From an uncultured Paracoccaceae bacterium (GTDB taxonomy: Bacteria > Pseudomonadota > Alphaproteobacteria > Rhodobacterales > Rhodobacteraceae): DNA of 64,000 bases. Shown here in pieces: positions 9,965 to 18,688 of the stretch (position 1 is its first letter; the number at the start of each line of letters is the position of its first letter). Made by a program: the position numbers and the translations under genes. The notes beneath the pieces were generated by a model, which was not told the DNA's origin, did no database searches, and was given only the letters and a program-made list of their open reading frames with translations. The stretch covers positions 124,001-188,000 of the forward strand of contig CAJJAR010000001.1 in the NCBI GenBank assembly GCA_905182105.1, read 5' to 3'.

Positions 9965-12103
9965 TTACGTGCGCCGAGGAGCTTGACCGCCACCCTTACC
10001 AGTATCACCGGCAGCACGACGTGCTTTGTTCTTTTTGCTGTTTGGTTTTCCAACAGCAGGTGCACCACCTGGGCCAGTCTTAGGCTTACCACCAAACTTA
10101 CCCTTAGGCTTACCAGCATATGGTTTGCCGTCTGGCTTACCGCGTGGCTTGTACTCAGCTACGGCACCATCATCACGGGCACGATCCATTGTGGAACGTG
10201 GCTTTTCAAAACGCTTGGACGCAGGGTGCGCACCAGCAGGTTTGCCACCCTTGCTTTCTGGTTTTGGCTTACGCGCTTTTGGCGCTGGTGCGTCATCCCA
10301 TTCAACCGGCTGGCTGGCAGGCTTTGGGGCCACTGCTGGTTTGTAATCGTCTTGTGGCTTTGGCGCATAATTCGCTTTAGACTTGTGATCATAATCCTGC
10401 TTTGGTTTTTTGTCATAGCTTGGCTTGTCGCCGCGCGGGGCATCAGATTTTCCGTAGGATTTGCCCGATGGTTTTCCACCTGGCTTGCCGCCGAATGCTG
10501 GACGCGGGCTACTTGCTGCAGCTGGTGGTTTTGCCAATTCAGTCAGAACCAAACCACCTTCGACAGTCATCGAACTGCCCAAGGCTGCTTTGAAACCAAC
10601 GACGCTGCCTTCTTGCATCTCAACAAACGTCTCGTCGTTTTGAATGCGGATGGCACCAATATCATCTTTGGTGATACCACCACCATTGCAAAGGATCGGC
10701 AACAAACGACCAACAACGATACCTTGGTTACGGCCAGTGTTCACAGAGAACCACTTGCTTGGACCAAACGGTGCGCGTGCTTTAGGTGGCTTGTTGTCAC
10801 CCGCTTTTGATAACTCTTCAGGGGCAGATACGCGCGCTGCGTATAGACGCATATAAGCTGCTGCCATTTGTTCAGTGCTGAAATTTTCGACCAGTTTTGC
10901 GACCATGTCGGCTTCGTTTTCAGCAACTGGCTCATGCCACATTGGATCAGCCAAAAGACGTTCTTGATCTTTCGCACGAACATCATCAGCAGATGGCGCG
11001 CTGATCCAGTTTGCACTGACCTTTGCGCTTTGCAAAATGCGTTCTGCTTTGCGGCGCACCTTAGCGGTGACAATCAACGTGCTGACGCCCTTGCGTCCCG
11101 CGCGGCCTGTACGGCCAGAACGGTGCAACATGGTTTCGTGGTTGTTCGGAAGCTCAGCGTGCACAACCAGATCAAGCCCCGGAAGATCGATCCCGCGCGC
11201 CGCAACGTCGGTCGCTACGCAAACGCGAGCGCGTCCATCGCGCATTGCTTGCAAGGCGTGAGTACGTTCAGCCTGTGACAACTCACCAGACAGGGCCACA
11301 ACAGAGAAGCCACGGTTGGATAGACGGGTCGTGACGCGGTTCACCATTGCGCGTGTGTTACAGAACACGATCGCATTTGGCGCGTCATAAAAACGTAGGA
11401 TATTGATGATGGCGTTTTCGCCGTCATGATTGGCAACAGACATCGCGTTATATTCAATGTCAGCGTGCTGCTTATCTGCGGATTTTGTCTCAAGACGAAT
11501 TGCATCACGCTGATAGCTTTTGGCCAATGTAGCAATGGCTTTAGGAACGGTCGCCGAGAACATCAATGTACGACGGTCTTCGGGTGACTCACCCAAAATA
11601 AATTCAAGGTCTTCACGGAAACCCAGATCAAGCATCTCATCGGCTTCATCCATCACCACGCCACGAAGCTGTGACAGATCAATACTTTTACGCATGATAT
11701 GGTCGCGTAAACGACCTGGGGTCGCCACGACAATGTGGGCACCGCGGGCAAGCGTGCGACGCTCGTCGCGCATGTCCATACCGCCAACACAAGACGCCAT
11801 AACAACGCCCGCTTCTGCGTACAGCCACTCTAGCTCGCGCTTCACTTGCAATGCCAATTCGCGGGTCGGGGCAATAACCAAGGCCAAAGGAGATCCAGCG
11901 CGATCGAAGGCTTCTGCGTCGCCAAGCAACGTGTCACCAAGCGCAAGGCCAAAACCTACCGTCTTACCGGAACCGGTTTGGGCCGAAACCAACAGATCGG
12001 ATTCACCAAGTTTGGGATCCATACATGCGGTTTGAACGGGAGTTAGAGTTTCATATCCACGTTTGGATAGAGCATCGGCTAGAGCTTGTTTCACGGGCGT
12101 CAT
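9965..12103 (-). CDS. DEAD-box ATP-dependent RNA helicase with long basic tail
   Basis: RNA duplex unwinding in ribosome assembly or mRNA turnover. From ATG 12103 it is 712 residues; an upstream ATG at 12148 adds 15 residues not typical of the family. The motifs run in order: Q-motif TPVQTA, AQTGSGKT (Walker A), PTRELALQ, TPGRL, MDEADEML, FSATVP, GIDLPGLDLV and HRSGRTGRAGRKG. A DbpA-like RNA-binding segment (INTGRN-type start, GVVGFK-type core) follows, then about 190 residues of Lys/Gly/Pro-rich low-complexity sequence with recurring GKP units. The tail resembles those of DeaD/CsdA-type cold-adaptation helicases. It ends at a strong terminator. Confidence 0.88.
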   Translation of the reverse strand: MTPVKQALADALSKRGYETLTPVQTACMDPKLGESDLLVSAQTGSGKTVGFGLALGDTLLGDAEAFDRAGSPLALVIAPTRELALQVKRELEWLYAEAGVVMASCVGGMDMRDERRTLARGAHIVVATPGRLRDHIMRKSIDLSQLRGVVMDEADEMLDLGFREDLEFILGESPEDRRTLMFSATVPKAIATLAKSYQRDAIRLETKSADKQHADIEYNAMSVANHDGENAIINILRFYDAPNAIVFCNTRAMVNRVTTRLSNRGFSVVALSGELSQAERTHALQAMRDGRARVCVATDVAARGIDLPGLDLVVHAELPNNHETMLHRSGRTGRAGRKGVSTLIVTAKVRRKAERILQSAKVSANWISAPSADDVRAKDQERLLADPMWHEPVAENEADMVAKLVENFSTEQMAAAYMRLYAARVSAPEELSKAGDNKPPKARAPFGPSKWFSVNTGRNQGIVVGRLLPILCNGGGITKDDIGAIRIQNDETFVEMQEGSVVGFKAALGSSMTVEGGLVLTELAKPPAAASSPRPAFGGKPGGKPSGKSYGKSDAPRGDKPSYDKKPKQDYDHKSKANYAPKPQDDYKPAVAPKPASQPVEWDDAPAPKARKPKPESKGGKPAGAHPASKRFEKPRSTMDRARDDGAVAEYKPRGKPDGKPYAGKPKGKFGGKPKTGPGGAPAVGKPNSKKNKARRAAGDTGKGGGQAPRRT

Positions 12104-12263
12104 CTTTTCTGGTAATTGCGCGGGCAAATTACACCGCAAACCGCGCATCTAGGACGTTTAATCCCTTTTGTATAGGGGTTATATTGTCATAGCTGGTATC
12201 ACAAAAAGCGGGGGGCTCCTAGAAAAACCCTCATCAAACCACATAAAGCGCGCCAAAAACGGA

Positions 12264-12773
12264 TCAGCGCTTTTTGACGAACTCGGTAAGGATAACAATG
12301 CGTTGCCCCTCAACGCGGCCCTCGATGTGACCGGCATTATCTGCAACCAGTGAAATGCGGTGAACGGCGGTGCCGCGCTTGGCGGTGAAGCCACCACCCT
12401 TAACCGGTAAATCTTTAATTAAAACAACGGTATCTCCGGCAAAGAGCGGAACGTCGTTGCTGTCTTTGTGGCCCAAATCGGGGGCGACGTTTTCGGCCCA
12501 TGCGCGGGTTTCGTCGTCCAGATACAGCTGATCGGATAGATCACGGGCCCAGCCCTCGTCAGACAATTTGGTTAATGTCCGCGCTGCCAAAACCTGAACT
12601 TCAGGAACTTCTGACCACATAGTTGTTGCTAAACCACGGAAATGGTTGAGATTTGGCGCAGACAGCTGGGTAACACATTCTTCACAAATCTGAACAGATG
12701 CACCAAAGGGACCACCTTCAACTGGGGTGTCGATCAGGGCGTCAGTCGCAGCGGCGCAGAGTGGGCAAGTCAT
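12264..12773 (-). CDS. PhnA/YjdM-like zinc-ribbon protein
   Basis: The 169 residues start with a Cys4 zinc ribbon (CPLC near 3-6, CEEC near 30-33) and end with the PhnA C-terminal domain (DSNDVPLFAGDTVVLIKDL and VKGGGFTAKRGTAV). The name derives from alkylphosphonate operons, but most homologues are not involved in phosphonate use and their role is not established. It stands alone. The upstream region (12774-13120) holds two pairs of CTGTRCA half-sites, which could be its operator. Confidence 0.8.
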   Translation of the reverse strand: MTCPLCAAATDALIDTPVEGGPFGASVQICEECVTQLSAPNLNHFRGLATTMWSEVPEVQVLAARTLTKLSDEGWARDLSDQLYLDDETRAWAENVAPDLGHKDSNDVPLFAGDTVVLIKDLPVKGGGFTAKRGTAVHRISLVADNAGHIEGRVEGQRIVILTEFVKKR

Positions 12774-13120
12774 GGCAAATCCTTTGGCGGTTCACGGGGT
12801 CCATACGCCAAGAATCGGCGTGAGAACAGGATATTAAACGCACGCACGGTGGGTTAAGCACTCATTAAGCGGGAAAAAATAGTATAAAACTGTACAGAAC
12901 AGCGGACAAACTGTGCAGTTTCACGCCACCAAAAATAGCCGAATTTGACGGGTTTGGGGGCAACTGCACAGAACGGGGAGCAATCTGTACAGTTTGAAAC
13001 CGACCAGAGCAGGAGCACAGCATGCTACCGCAAATTCGTGCAATTTCTTTTACAAATTTTCGCAACAACGCCGCGCAGTAGATAAATTACGTCTCTACCC
13101 ATCAGGCGCATCTGTGGATC
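12774..13120. other. Non-coding region upstream of the PhnA-like gene
   Basis: No convincing gene was seen. A 67-codon minus-strand reading frame here overlaps the repeats and lacks a family pattern. The stretch holds the CTGTRCA repeat pairs described separately and probably the promoter of the PhnA-like gene. Confidence 0.5.
12890..12992. promoter_or_regulatory. Two inverted pairs of CTGTRCA half-sites, each phased at 21 bp
   Basis: CTGTACA begins at 12890 and CTGTGCA at 12911. On the opposite strand the same two words recur at 12965-12971 and 12986-12992. Within each pair the half-sites are exactly 21 bp apart, two turns of B-DNA. The outer copies read AAACTGTACAGA in both orientations, so the whole block is a large inverted repeat. 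Two-turn direct repeats fit a dimeric GntR/MocR-type or similar regulator; this is an inference. The same words with the same spacing recur at 58552-58652. Confidence 0.6.
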
Positions 13121-13330
13121 ATGAAGCATAGCGTTCCCATCACCTCTGTCATTTCGATGCGCGACGAGGACGTTTTATCACACATCCACGGATGTAATAT
13201 GGGGGAGATGATGGCACGGATGGAGGTGAATCAGGACCGGATAAAAGAGGCGATGATTACCTCAAAGGAATACCTGAAATACGAGGTGGTGGGCCAGGAA
13301 TGGACTTATCCAGTTTTTGGGTTGGGGTGA
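13121..13330 (+). CDS. Small hypothetical protein
   Basis: A 69-residue reading frame starting MKHSVPITSVISMRDED and ending WTYPVFGLG. Composition is protein-like (mixed charged and hydrophobic residues, several Met) and no membrane segment or known motif was recognised. No clear ribosome site precedes it. It lies between the CTGTRCA repeat block and a twin hairpin in a gene-poor, patchy zone. It could be a fragment of a larger gene or chance. Confidence 0.3.
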   Translation: MKHSVPITSVISMRDEDVLSHIHGCNMGEMMARMEVNQDRIKEAMITSKEYLKYEVVGQEWTYPVFGLG

Positions 13331-13345
13331 GGGCCGTCTTGGAAG

Positions 13346-13360
13346 CTGTCCAGTGGACAG
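13346..13360. repeat. 15-bp perfect palindrome
   Basis: CTGTCCAGTGGACAG is a perfect odd palindrome just after the small hypothetical frame. It could be an operator or part of a dispersed repeat; no neighbouring gene start makes the choice clear. Confidence 0.45.
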
Positions 13361-13454
13361 TTTCAGGCCTGAACGGGCGGAGCCCAGGGGAAACAAGATT
13401 TGAACGAACCATTCGCTATGGAAACCAGCGGTCGAACCGAGGGTTAGAATCAAA

Positions 13455-13505
13455 GCGCCCGCCCCGTGGGGGCGGTTCGGGCGCTACCAAACCGAAGGTT
13501 TGGTA
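13455..13505. repeat. Two back-to-back hairpins
   Basis: The first hairpin (13455-13484) pairs GCGCCCG with CGGGCGC and has an inner CCCC/GGGG. The second follows without a gap (13485-13505), a perfect TACCAAACC/GGTTTGGTA stem with a GAA loop. They lie about 50 bp downstream of the broken DUF2971 gene and may serve as its terminator or be a REP-like palindromic unit. Confidence 0.6.
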
Positions 13506-13551
13506 TGGAGAATTATCTTAAAACGCAGTCTGACATTAAAACTTCAAAATC

Positions 13552-14292
13552 TCAAAAACCGTGTTGGATTAGCATAAGCTCAATTTCTTCGATCGCAGCC
13601 GCACTCTTTGGACCACGAACAACACGTTCAATAGATCTTGCCGCATCATGCTCCCGATTTGTGTACTTTACAAAACTCAAAGGAACATAATTTATCGGCA
13701 GATCCGATACTCCGTCCCGCACTTGTACCGTTGAAAAGAACTCAGTTCCATCAGGATACTCAGCTGAAGGGATTTTAACCCCTTCGATTTCCACTCGAAC
13801 GTTATCAGGTGGTGCTGCATGACTTAACCGAATTTCATTTTCATAACTCCAACGGCTGTGCTTGATCGAAGCCATTTTAGCAGCAATTTCGCCGCACAAC
13901 GCGGCCACTTCCATTTGCTGTAGTGGTGGACTCGAAAACAGAGGTTTATCGAGGAGCTCGCCCAATAGATCAAAAAATTCTTCTGCGGTTTCAGAACCAA
14001 TATAGTGCACCTGAGAAATCCGCAGCGGCATGTCTTTCAGAGCACGAGGCCTAAACCCAATTGAGACTCCCACTCCATTGTCAGCGTACTCACGCCACAT
14101 CGAAAGTGTGTCGCCAAGAAAAGTTGTTGAGCAAGAAAAGTGGCGCTTTTACGCCAAATAACGTTCTATTTGACGAGCTATTTGTGATATCAAGAAACTA
14201 CGCACACCAACGAAGCGTTCACACCCAAGCCTTAACATCACTTCGAAAACGATCTCCGATCCCAAAACCATTTCGCGCGGATCTTTCGTCAT
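13552..14292 (-). pseudogene. DUF2971-family protein, interrupted by an in-frame stop
   Basis: The C-terminal 182 residues from ATG 14100 (start MWREYADNGVGVSIGF) match the DUF2971 core, in which Trp, Tyr-Ala-Asp and Gly-Val are typical. The same frame continues upstream with KRHFSCSTTFLGDTLS, a natural extension of that core, then a TAA at 14149-14151. Beyond the stop the frame is open again back to ATG 14292 (MTKDPREMVLG; NDPRE-like motifs are typical of the N-terminal half of the family). This reads as one gene split by a nonsense mutation, possibly also shortened at its start. Function of the family is unknown, though members often sit in defence or accessory regions. Confidence 0.65.
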
Positions 14293-14558
14293 TGATAGAT
14301 CTGAAAGTCACAGCGTTTTAGATTCAATAATTCCTTTGAACCCAAGAATACTTGAGTAATGATATAGAAACTTTTGTGGATCAAAATCCTAATACGCCAT
14401 TCAGAAATTTCCATTGTATAAAATCAAACAAGCCATACACGACAATAACCCTCTACGCATCCCTCCGCACCCTCTGTGCTTTCACGCATCCTCTAAATAG
14501 TCACCTTTAATCCAAATCATCTGTTAGGGTCCCCTGTTATTCAAAAAGGGATTTGAAA

Positions 14559-14903
14559 ATGAAGTATGTAGTTTGGGCAGCAATGGCGATTGTTACGCTG
14601 ATGATACTTATGGGCAGCGTTACGAAATTGATGGGCAATCCTGCGGCGACAACCCGTTTTGCCACGCGGGGCTTTCCAGCCTTATTCGCCACATTCATCG
14701 GCGTTTGTGAAATTGCGGGTGCCTTTGGCATCTGGTTCCGCCGCACCAGCATGTATGCGGCAGGCGGCATCGCGACAATCATGTTCAGTGCTGTTTATTA
14801 CCACCTGATGCACACACCAGTGGCCAAGGCCATTCCTGCCTTTGTTGTTCTGATCTGCTGTGGTTTGATCGTGAACCGTCGCGACACAAGCATCATTGGC
14901 TAA
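14559..14903 (+). CDS. DoxX-like four-helix membrane protein
   Basis: A 114-residue inner-membrane protein with four predicted hydrophobic segments. MGSVTKLMGNP after the first helix and GVCEIAGAFGIW in the middle are typical of the DoxX/DoxX-like superfamily, which includes small redox-linked or uncharacterised membrane proteins. ATG 14559 is preceded by AAAAAGGGA and is preferred over the TTG two codons upstream. It stands alone in a patchy region and is followed by two hairpins near 15006-15089. Confidence 0.7.
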   Translation: MKYVVWAAMAIVTLMILMGSVTKLMGNPAATTRFATRGFPALFATFIGVCEIAGAFGIWFRRTSMYAAGGIATIMFSAVYYHLMHTPVAKAIPAFVVLICCGLIVNRRDTSIIG

Positions 14904-15005
14904 GTGATCCACTAGGGTTCCAAGACAAAATTTAGGCGCGCGATGGGGTGAACCGATTACACGCCTTTTTTGTGGAGTGTGTTGTGTGTGTGGAGTAGCT
15001 TCTGT

Positions 15006-15043
15006 GTGGGACCGAGCATGACTGCGTCATACTCTTGTCCCAC
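15006..15043. repeat. Long imperfect hairpin between the DoxX-like gene and lepA
   Basis: GTGGGAC at 15006-15012 pairs with GTCCCAC at 15037-15043, with an inner ATGAC/GTCAT stem at 18-22 and 26-30 of the same block. It immediately precedes a second hairpin that carries a T-run. Confidence 0.6.
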
Positions 15044-15046
15044 CGT

Positions 15047-15089
15047 CACTTGCTCTCGGCAGCAGATCTGCCAAGAGTAAGTGCTTTTT
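15047..15089 (+). terminator. Terminator downstream of the DoxX-like gene, overlapping the lepA stop
   Basis: A 16-bp stem with two wobble pairs (CACTTGCTCTCGGCAG/CTGCCAAGAGTAAGTG) and a 5-base loop is followed by CTTTTT on the plus strand. Its T-run overlaps the stop codon of the convergent lepA gene. Confidence 0.7.
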
Positions 15090-16884
15090 AAGAATCCATT
15101 TTCAACGCTGAGATAAACGCTTCTTGAGGGATATCGACACGACCAAATTGGCGCATCTTCTTCTTACCGGCTTTTTGCTTATCCAGTAGTTTGCGCTTAC
15201 GTGACGCATCCCCGCCGTAACATTTCGCCGTCACGTCTTTGCGCATCGCAGACAGTGTTTCGCGTGCGATCACTTTGCCACCAATCGCCGCTTGGATTGG
15301 GATTTTAAACATGTGGCGCGGGATCAGGTCTTTTAGCTTTTCAACCATCGCACGGCCTCGCGTTTCGGCGCGATCACGGTGCACCATCATGGATAGCGCA
15401 TCCACAGGTTCGTCGTTCACCAGCACTGACATTTTCACAAGGTTGTCGGTTTGGTAGCCCGTCATTTGGTAATCGAAAGACGCATACCCTTTGGTCACGG
15501 ATTTCAGGCGGTCGTAGAAGTCGAACACCACCTCGTTGAGCGGCAGGTCATAGACCGTCATCGCCCGTGAACCCGCATAGGTCAGATCGATCTGCACGCC
15601 GCGCCGCTCTTGGCACAGTTTCAGGACGTCGCCCAAGTATTCGTCTGGCACAAGGATTGTCGCCTTGATCCGTGGTTCTTCGATGTGATCGACCAGCGTG
15701 AGGTCGGGCATGTCTGCAGGATTGTGCAGTTCGATCATTGAACCGTCGCGTTGGAACACGTTGTAGACCACCGATGGGGCCGTCGTGATCAGGTCAATGT
15801 CATACTCGCGTTCGATCCGGTCACGGATCACTTCGAGGTGCAATAGTCCAAGGAAGCCACAGCGGAAGCCAAAGCCCAGCGCCGCTGATGTTTCCATCTC
15901 GTAGCTGAAGGAGGCGTCGTTGAGGGCAAGCTTTTCAATCGCGTCACGCATATCTTCAAACAGGGCGGTGTCCACGGGGAACAGGCCACAGAACACAACC
16001 GGTTGCGCAGGCTTAAAGCCGGGCAACGCTTCGACGGTTTTATTGCTGTGCGTGATTGTATCCCCAACGCGAGTGTCGCGGACCTGTTTGATGGATGCGG
16101 TTAGGAAACCTATCTCACCTGGGCCGAGCGAGTCGATCATGTCCATCTGCGGGCGGAACACGCCGATGCGGTCTACGCTGTGGACAGTGTCGTTGGACAG
16201 GAATTTGACCTTGTCGCCCTTCTTCAGGCGGCCGTCGATGATACGGACCAAGACGATAACGCCGAGGTAGCTGTCATACCATGAATCCACCAACATCGCT
16301 TTGAGGTCTTTGTCCTCGTCGCCAATCGGCGCGGGTAGATCGTGGACGATGGATTCCAATGTCTCGTGGATACCAACACCAGTTTTGGCAGACACTTGGA
16401 TCGCATTCTTGGCTTCGATGCCAATCACATCTTCGATCTGTTCGGCCACACGGACGCAGTCAGAGGCGGGCAGATCGATCTTGTTTAGGATCGGGACAAT
16501 CTCATGATCCGCGTCCAAAGCGTGGTACACGTTGGCCAATGTCTGGGCCTCGACACCTTGAGAGGAATCAACCACCAGCAAAGAGCCTTCAACCGCGCGC
16601 ATAGAGCGGGAGACCTCATAGGCGAAATCGACGTGGCCGGGGGTGTCGATCAGGTTCAAAACGTAATCTTCGCCGTTGTCCGCTTTATAGTCGATGCGGA
16701 CTGTGTTGGCTTTGATGGTGATGCCACGCTCACGTTCGATGTCCATGGTGTCAAGCATCTGAGCCTGCATGTCACGATCTTTAACGGTACCAGTCTCTTG
16801 AATGAGCCGATCTGCGAGGGTCGATTTCCCATGGTCAATGTGCGCGACGATGGAGAAATTGCGGATATGTGAGAGTGGTATCAT
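15088..16884 (-). CDS. lepA: Translation elongation factor 4 (LepA)
   Basis: Ribosome-dependent GTPase that acts in translation initiation/elongation fidelity. From ATG 16884 ([21 protein letters not shown]) it is 598 residues, the normal LepA length; the frame stays open upstream to 16950 but those 22 residues are outside the family. G1 [10 protein letters not shown]3 DTPGHVDF, G4 NKID and the LepA-specific C-terminal domain ending [17 protein letters not shown] are all present. It stands alone on the minus strand and ends against a convergent terminator. Confidence 0.97.
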   Translation of the reverse strand: MIPLSHIRNFSIVAHIDHGKSTLADRLIQETGTVKDRDMQAQMLDTMDIERERGITIKANTVRIDYKADNGEDYVLNLIDTPGHVDFAYEVSRSMRAVEGSLLVVDSSQGVEAQTLANVYHALDADHEIVPILNKIDLPASDCVRVAEQIEDVIGIEAKNAIQVSAKTGVGIHETLESIVHDLPAPIGDEDKDLKAMLVDSWYDSYLGVIVLVRIIDGRLKKGDKVKFLSNDTVHSVDRIGVFRPQMDMIDSLGPGEIGFLTASIKQVRDTRVGDTITHSNKTVEALPGFKPAQPVVFCGLFPVDTALFEDMRDAIEKLALNDASFSYEMETSAALGFGFRCGFLGLLHLEVIRDRIEREYDIDLITTAPSVVYNVFQRDGSMIELHNPADMPDLTLVDHIEEPRIKATILVPDEYLGDVLKLCQERRGVQIDLTYAGSRAMTVYDLPLNEVVFDFYDRLKSVTKGYASFDYQMTGYQTDNLVKMSVLVNDEPVDALSMMVHRDRAETRGRAMVEKLKDLIPRHMFKIPIQAAIGGKVIARETLSAMRKDVTAKCYGGDASRKRKLLDKQKAGKKKMRQFGRVDIPQEAFISALKMDS

Positions 16885-16918
16885 GTTGTGGGTATTAGCG
16901 GGTTTTGAGGGTTGGTCA

Positions 16919-17089
16919 ATGGTTACAGAACATAGTGAGGCAATAAACACTCAAGATGATTTTGAAGACGGTATTCAACGGCTAGGCTGGTTGTCAGCAT
17001 ATTCGCAGCAAGTACTGATATCTCGGTACCTATTGAGGAACTTAGCAACAATTGATGACGACGCCCACGTGCCGTACGAAATTCCATAA
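16919..17089 (+). CDS. Small hypothetical protein divergent from lepA
   Basis: A 56-residue reading frame (start [18 protein letters not shown]) with GAGGG about 10 bases before ATG 16919. It is acidic, lacks membrane segments and has a protein-like composition, with [20 protein letters not shown] forming a likely amphipathic helix. Start to start it is 35 bp from lepA, so the two would share a very short divergent promoter region. No family was recognised; it may be a fragment. Confidence 0.35.
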   Translation: MVTEHSEAINTQDDFEDGIQRLGWLSAYSQQVLISRYLLRNLATIDDDAHVPYEIP

Positions 17090-17813
17090 GAATATACCCT
17101 TGTGTGTTTTCGTGCCGTAGTCACAATGCTTAGTGGCGTGAATAAGGACACCCGCCAATATTCCAGCCCTTATTCCTCTCAAATCAGCTAGAAACACATT
17201 TTTTAGCTCTAAACTGAGAAGAACAAATCTATGAAACATTATCTGGAAGCGGCCTCCCTTCAATTAGCTTCTATTTCCCCAATGGCTTTTTAAGGTGTTA
17301 TGAGAATACTCATCACACGATTGCCGACAAAATTTTCTCATCAAAATAAGGACCATAGGAAAAAGTGTTACCTTATCTACGAAAAACTTGGCAGACGAAA
17401 GAATACTCCAGCTTGTGATTCATCCGCTCTGGCGAGGTGTTAAAACAAAAAAGAAAGCAAATGCACTTGGCTTTTTGAACGCTTTGTTGAAGTTGGGTCC
17501 AAGGCATTCGATAGCAAGGCGTTTAAGACAGCGCGGTTCGGATTTACTGTGGTTTCAATGCTATCCACTCTTGTCAGTCTTGGACTATTCTTGTTTGGCG
17601 TCATCTGAGGGTTGGTGGAGTGAACCCCGCCCTACGGGTTTTGGGTCTCTGCCCGCCCCCCTCATCACCCTTCTGCGACCCATCGTCATGGGTGATTGAA
17701 ACAAATCCTAACCTACGTCATGTTGTCCCCGAGCAAGGTCTCAGCGTGGGACCACAGTATTGGGCATCAAGATGGGGCAAATCCCACAGTGTCCATTTGG
17801 TATGAGGCAAAAC
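17090..17813. other. Gene-poor stretch with decayed coding traces
   Basis: No intact gene was recognised. Base composition is more AT-rich than the flanking genes. One coding-like trace (17444-17608) is listed separately. The rest holds only short frames without supporting features. Confidence 0.5.
17444..17608 (+). pseudogene. Remnant of a small membrane protein gene
   Basis: The open frame after TAA 17441-17443 reads NKKESKCTWLFERFVEVGSK and ends with a clear transmembrane helix (TVVSMLSTLVSLGLFLFGVI) before TGA 17606-17608. There is no start codon upstream of the helix, so this is probably the 3' remnant of a lost gene. It could also be chance. Confidence 0.3.
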
Positions 17814-18221
17814 ATGGTACGTATTTTCACAGCGTTATTCATCATGGCATTTTTGGCGTCTTGTGGTGGGTCCCGTTATTCCAGCAGCAATGCATCTGGT
17901 GCGCGTGCCTCTGCCTCATCCGCGACCCTACATGCCTCTGGCCCTATCGCATCCGCCTCATCCACGACCCTATATGCCTCTGGCCCTATCGCATCCGCCT
18001 GTCGCGCGGCTGGGCGCAAAGAAGCGTCGCGTGCCCGTTGTGGATGTGTCCAAGCAGTCGCCAATCGCAGCCTGTCCTCAAGCGAACAACAGCGCGGTGT
18101 GCCGTTTTTTAACAACCCGCAACGCTCCCAAGATGTGCGTCAGTCTGGCAATGCATCAAACGAGCGGTTCTGGAAAAAATGGAAAACCTTTAGCACGCAA
18201 GTGGGTCGTATGTGCACCTAA
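17814..18221 (+). CDS. Small Rhodobacterales lipoprotein with CGCVQ motif
   Basis: 135 residues from ATG 17814. The signal peptide MVRIFTALFIMAFLASC has the lipobox LASC at 14-17, so it is expected to be lipidated and exported. After an Ala/Ser-rich linker containing two copies of a 14-residue unit, the C-terminal part carries ARCGCVQAVANRSLSSSEQ, FFNNPQRSQDVRQS and FWKKWKTFS, a pattern recurrent in short Roseobacter secreted proteins that databases sometimes label arginine transporter without evidence. Function is unknown. A competing frame (17863-18276) is open only because of the repeats. Confidence 0.6.
   Translation: MVRIFTALFIMAFLASCGGSRYSSSNASGARASASSATLHASGPIASASSTTLYASGPIASACRAAGRKEASRARCGCVQAVANRSLSSSEQQRGVPFFNNPQRSQDVRQSGNASNERFWKKWKTFSTQVGRMCT
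17915..17998 (+). repeat. 42-bp tandem duplication inside the lipoprotein gene
   Basis: Two direct copies (17915-17956 and 17957-17998) differ at only two positions. The unit is in frame (14 codons) and lengthens the linker after the lipobox. The high identity suggests recent slippage or unequal recombination. Confidence 0.85.
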
Positions 18222-18223
18222 CC

Positions 18224-18688
18224 CTATTTGGGGATATGCGTTGGGTCGCCCCAGCGTTCTTGCAGTCGTTCAATAATCTGATCACGCGCTTGGCGATAGC
18301 TAGCCAGTTTCGCCTCGCGTGTTTCGCCCAGTCCCGTTGGATCTAGGATCGGCCAGTATTCCACATCGATGTGATAGAACCGCGTCAGTTCCAGCGCCCG
18401 TCGTTGGCTGGCTGGTGACAGTGCCAGCACAAGATCAAATGAGCTAAGGTCTTCGCCCCACTCTTCCATCTCGTCAAAGCTGCGCGAGCGGTGGCGTGAC
18501 AGTTCCACATTCAGTTCTTGGCAGACCGCGATAGAGAACCCGTCGATTTCAAGGTCGTTCTTAACCCCGACCGATTGCACGTAGGTGTCTGTTCCATAGA
18601 ATTGCTTCATGATCCCTTCGGCCATGGGAGAGCGCACTGCGTTATGATCGCAGCAAAACAGAACCGATTGTGGAAGCTGTTCGCTCAT
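18224..18688 (-). CDS. Low-molecular-weight phosphatase / arsenate reductase-like protein
   Basis: 154-residue cytoplasmic protein of the LMW protein tyrosine phosphatase fold. The catalytic P-loop C-x5-R is CDHNAVRS at residues 13-20, and the late general acid Asp lies in ILDPTG. It starts directly after the UPF0262 stop, in the conserved hisD-UPF0262-phosphatase order of Rhodobacterales. Substrate (phosphotyrosine or arsenate) cannot be decided; the resolving Cys residues of thioredoxin-type arsenate reductases are not obvious. Confidence 0.82.
   Translation of the reverse strand: MSEQLPQSVLFCCDHNAVRSPMAEGIMKQFYGTDTYVQSVGVKNDLEIDGFSIAVCQELNVELSRHRSRSFDEMEEWGEDLSSFDLVLALSPASQRRALELTRFYHIDVEYWPILDPTGLGETREAKLASYRQARDQIIERLQERWGDPTHIPK

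Noticed and set aside
9959-10810. 283-codon plus-strand open frame
   Set aside because: It is antisense to the low-complexity Lys/Gly/Pro tail of the DEAD-box helicase; the Trp/Arg/Leu-rich product is the expected mirror of such codons.
12865-13068. 67-codon minus-strand open frame
   Set aside because: It lies across the CTGTRCA repeat block, with no ribosome site and no family features; the sequence is better explained as regulatory.
15006-15089. Repeated palindromes as a CRISPR-like array
   Set aside because: Two different hairpins, no repeated unit with spacers, and no cas genes in the window.
17863-18276. Alternative frame over the lipoprotein gene
   Set aside because: It lacks a signal peptide or start context and overruns into the phosphatase gene; the lipobox frame has the recurrent C-terminal motifs.
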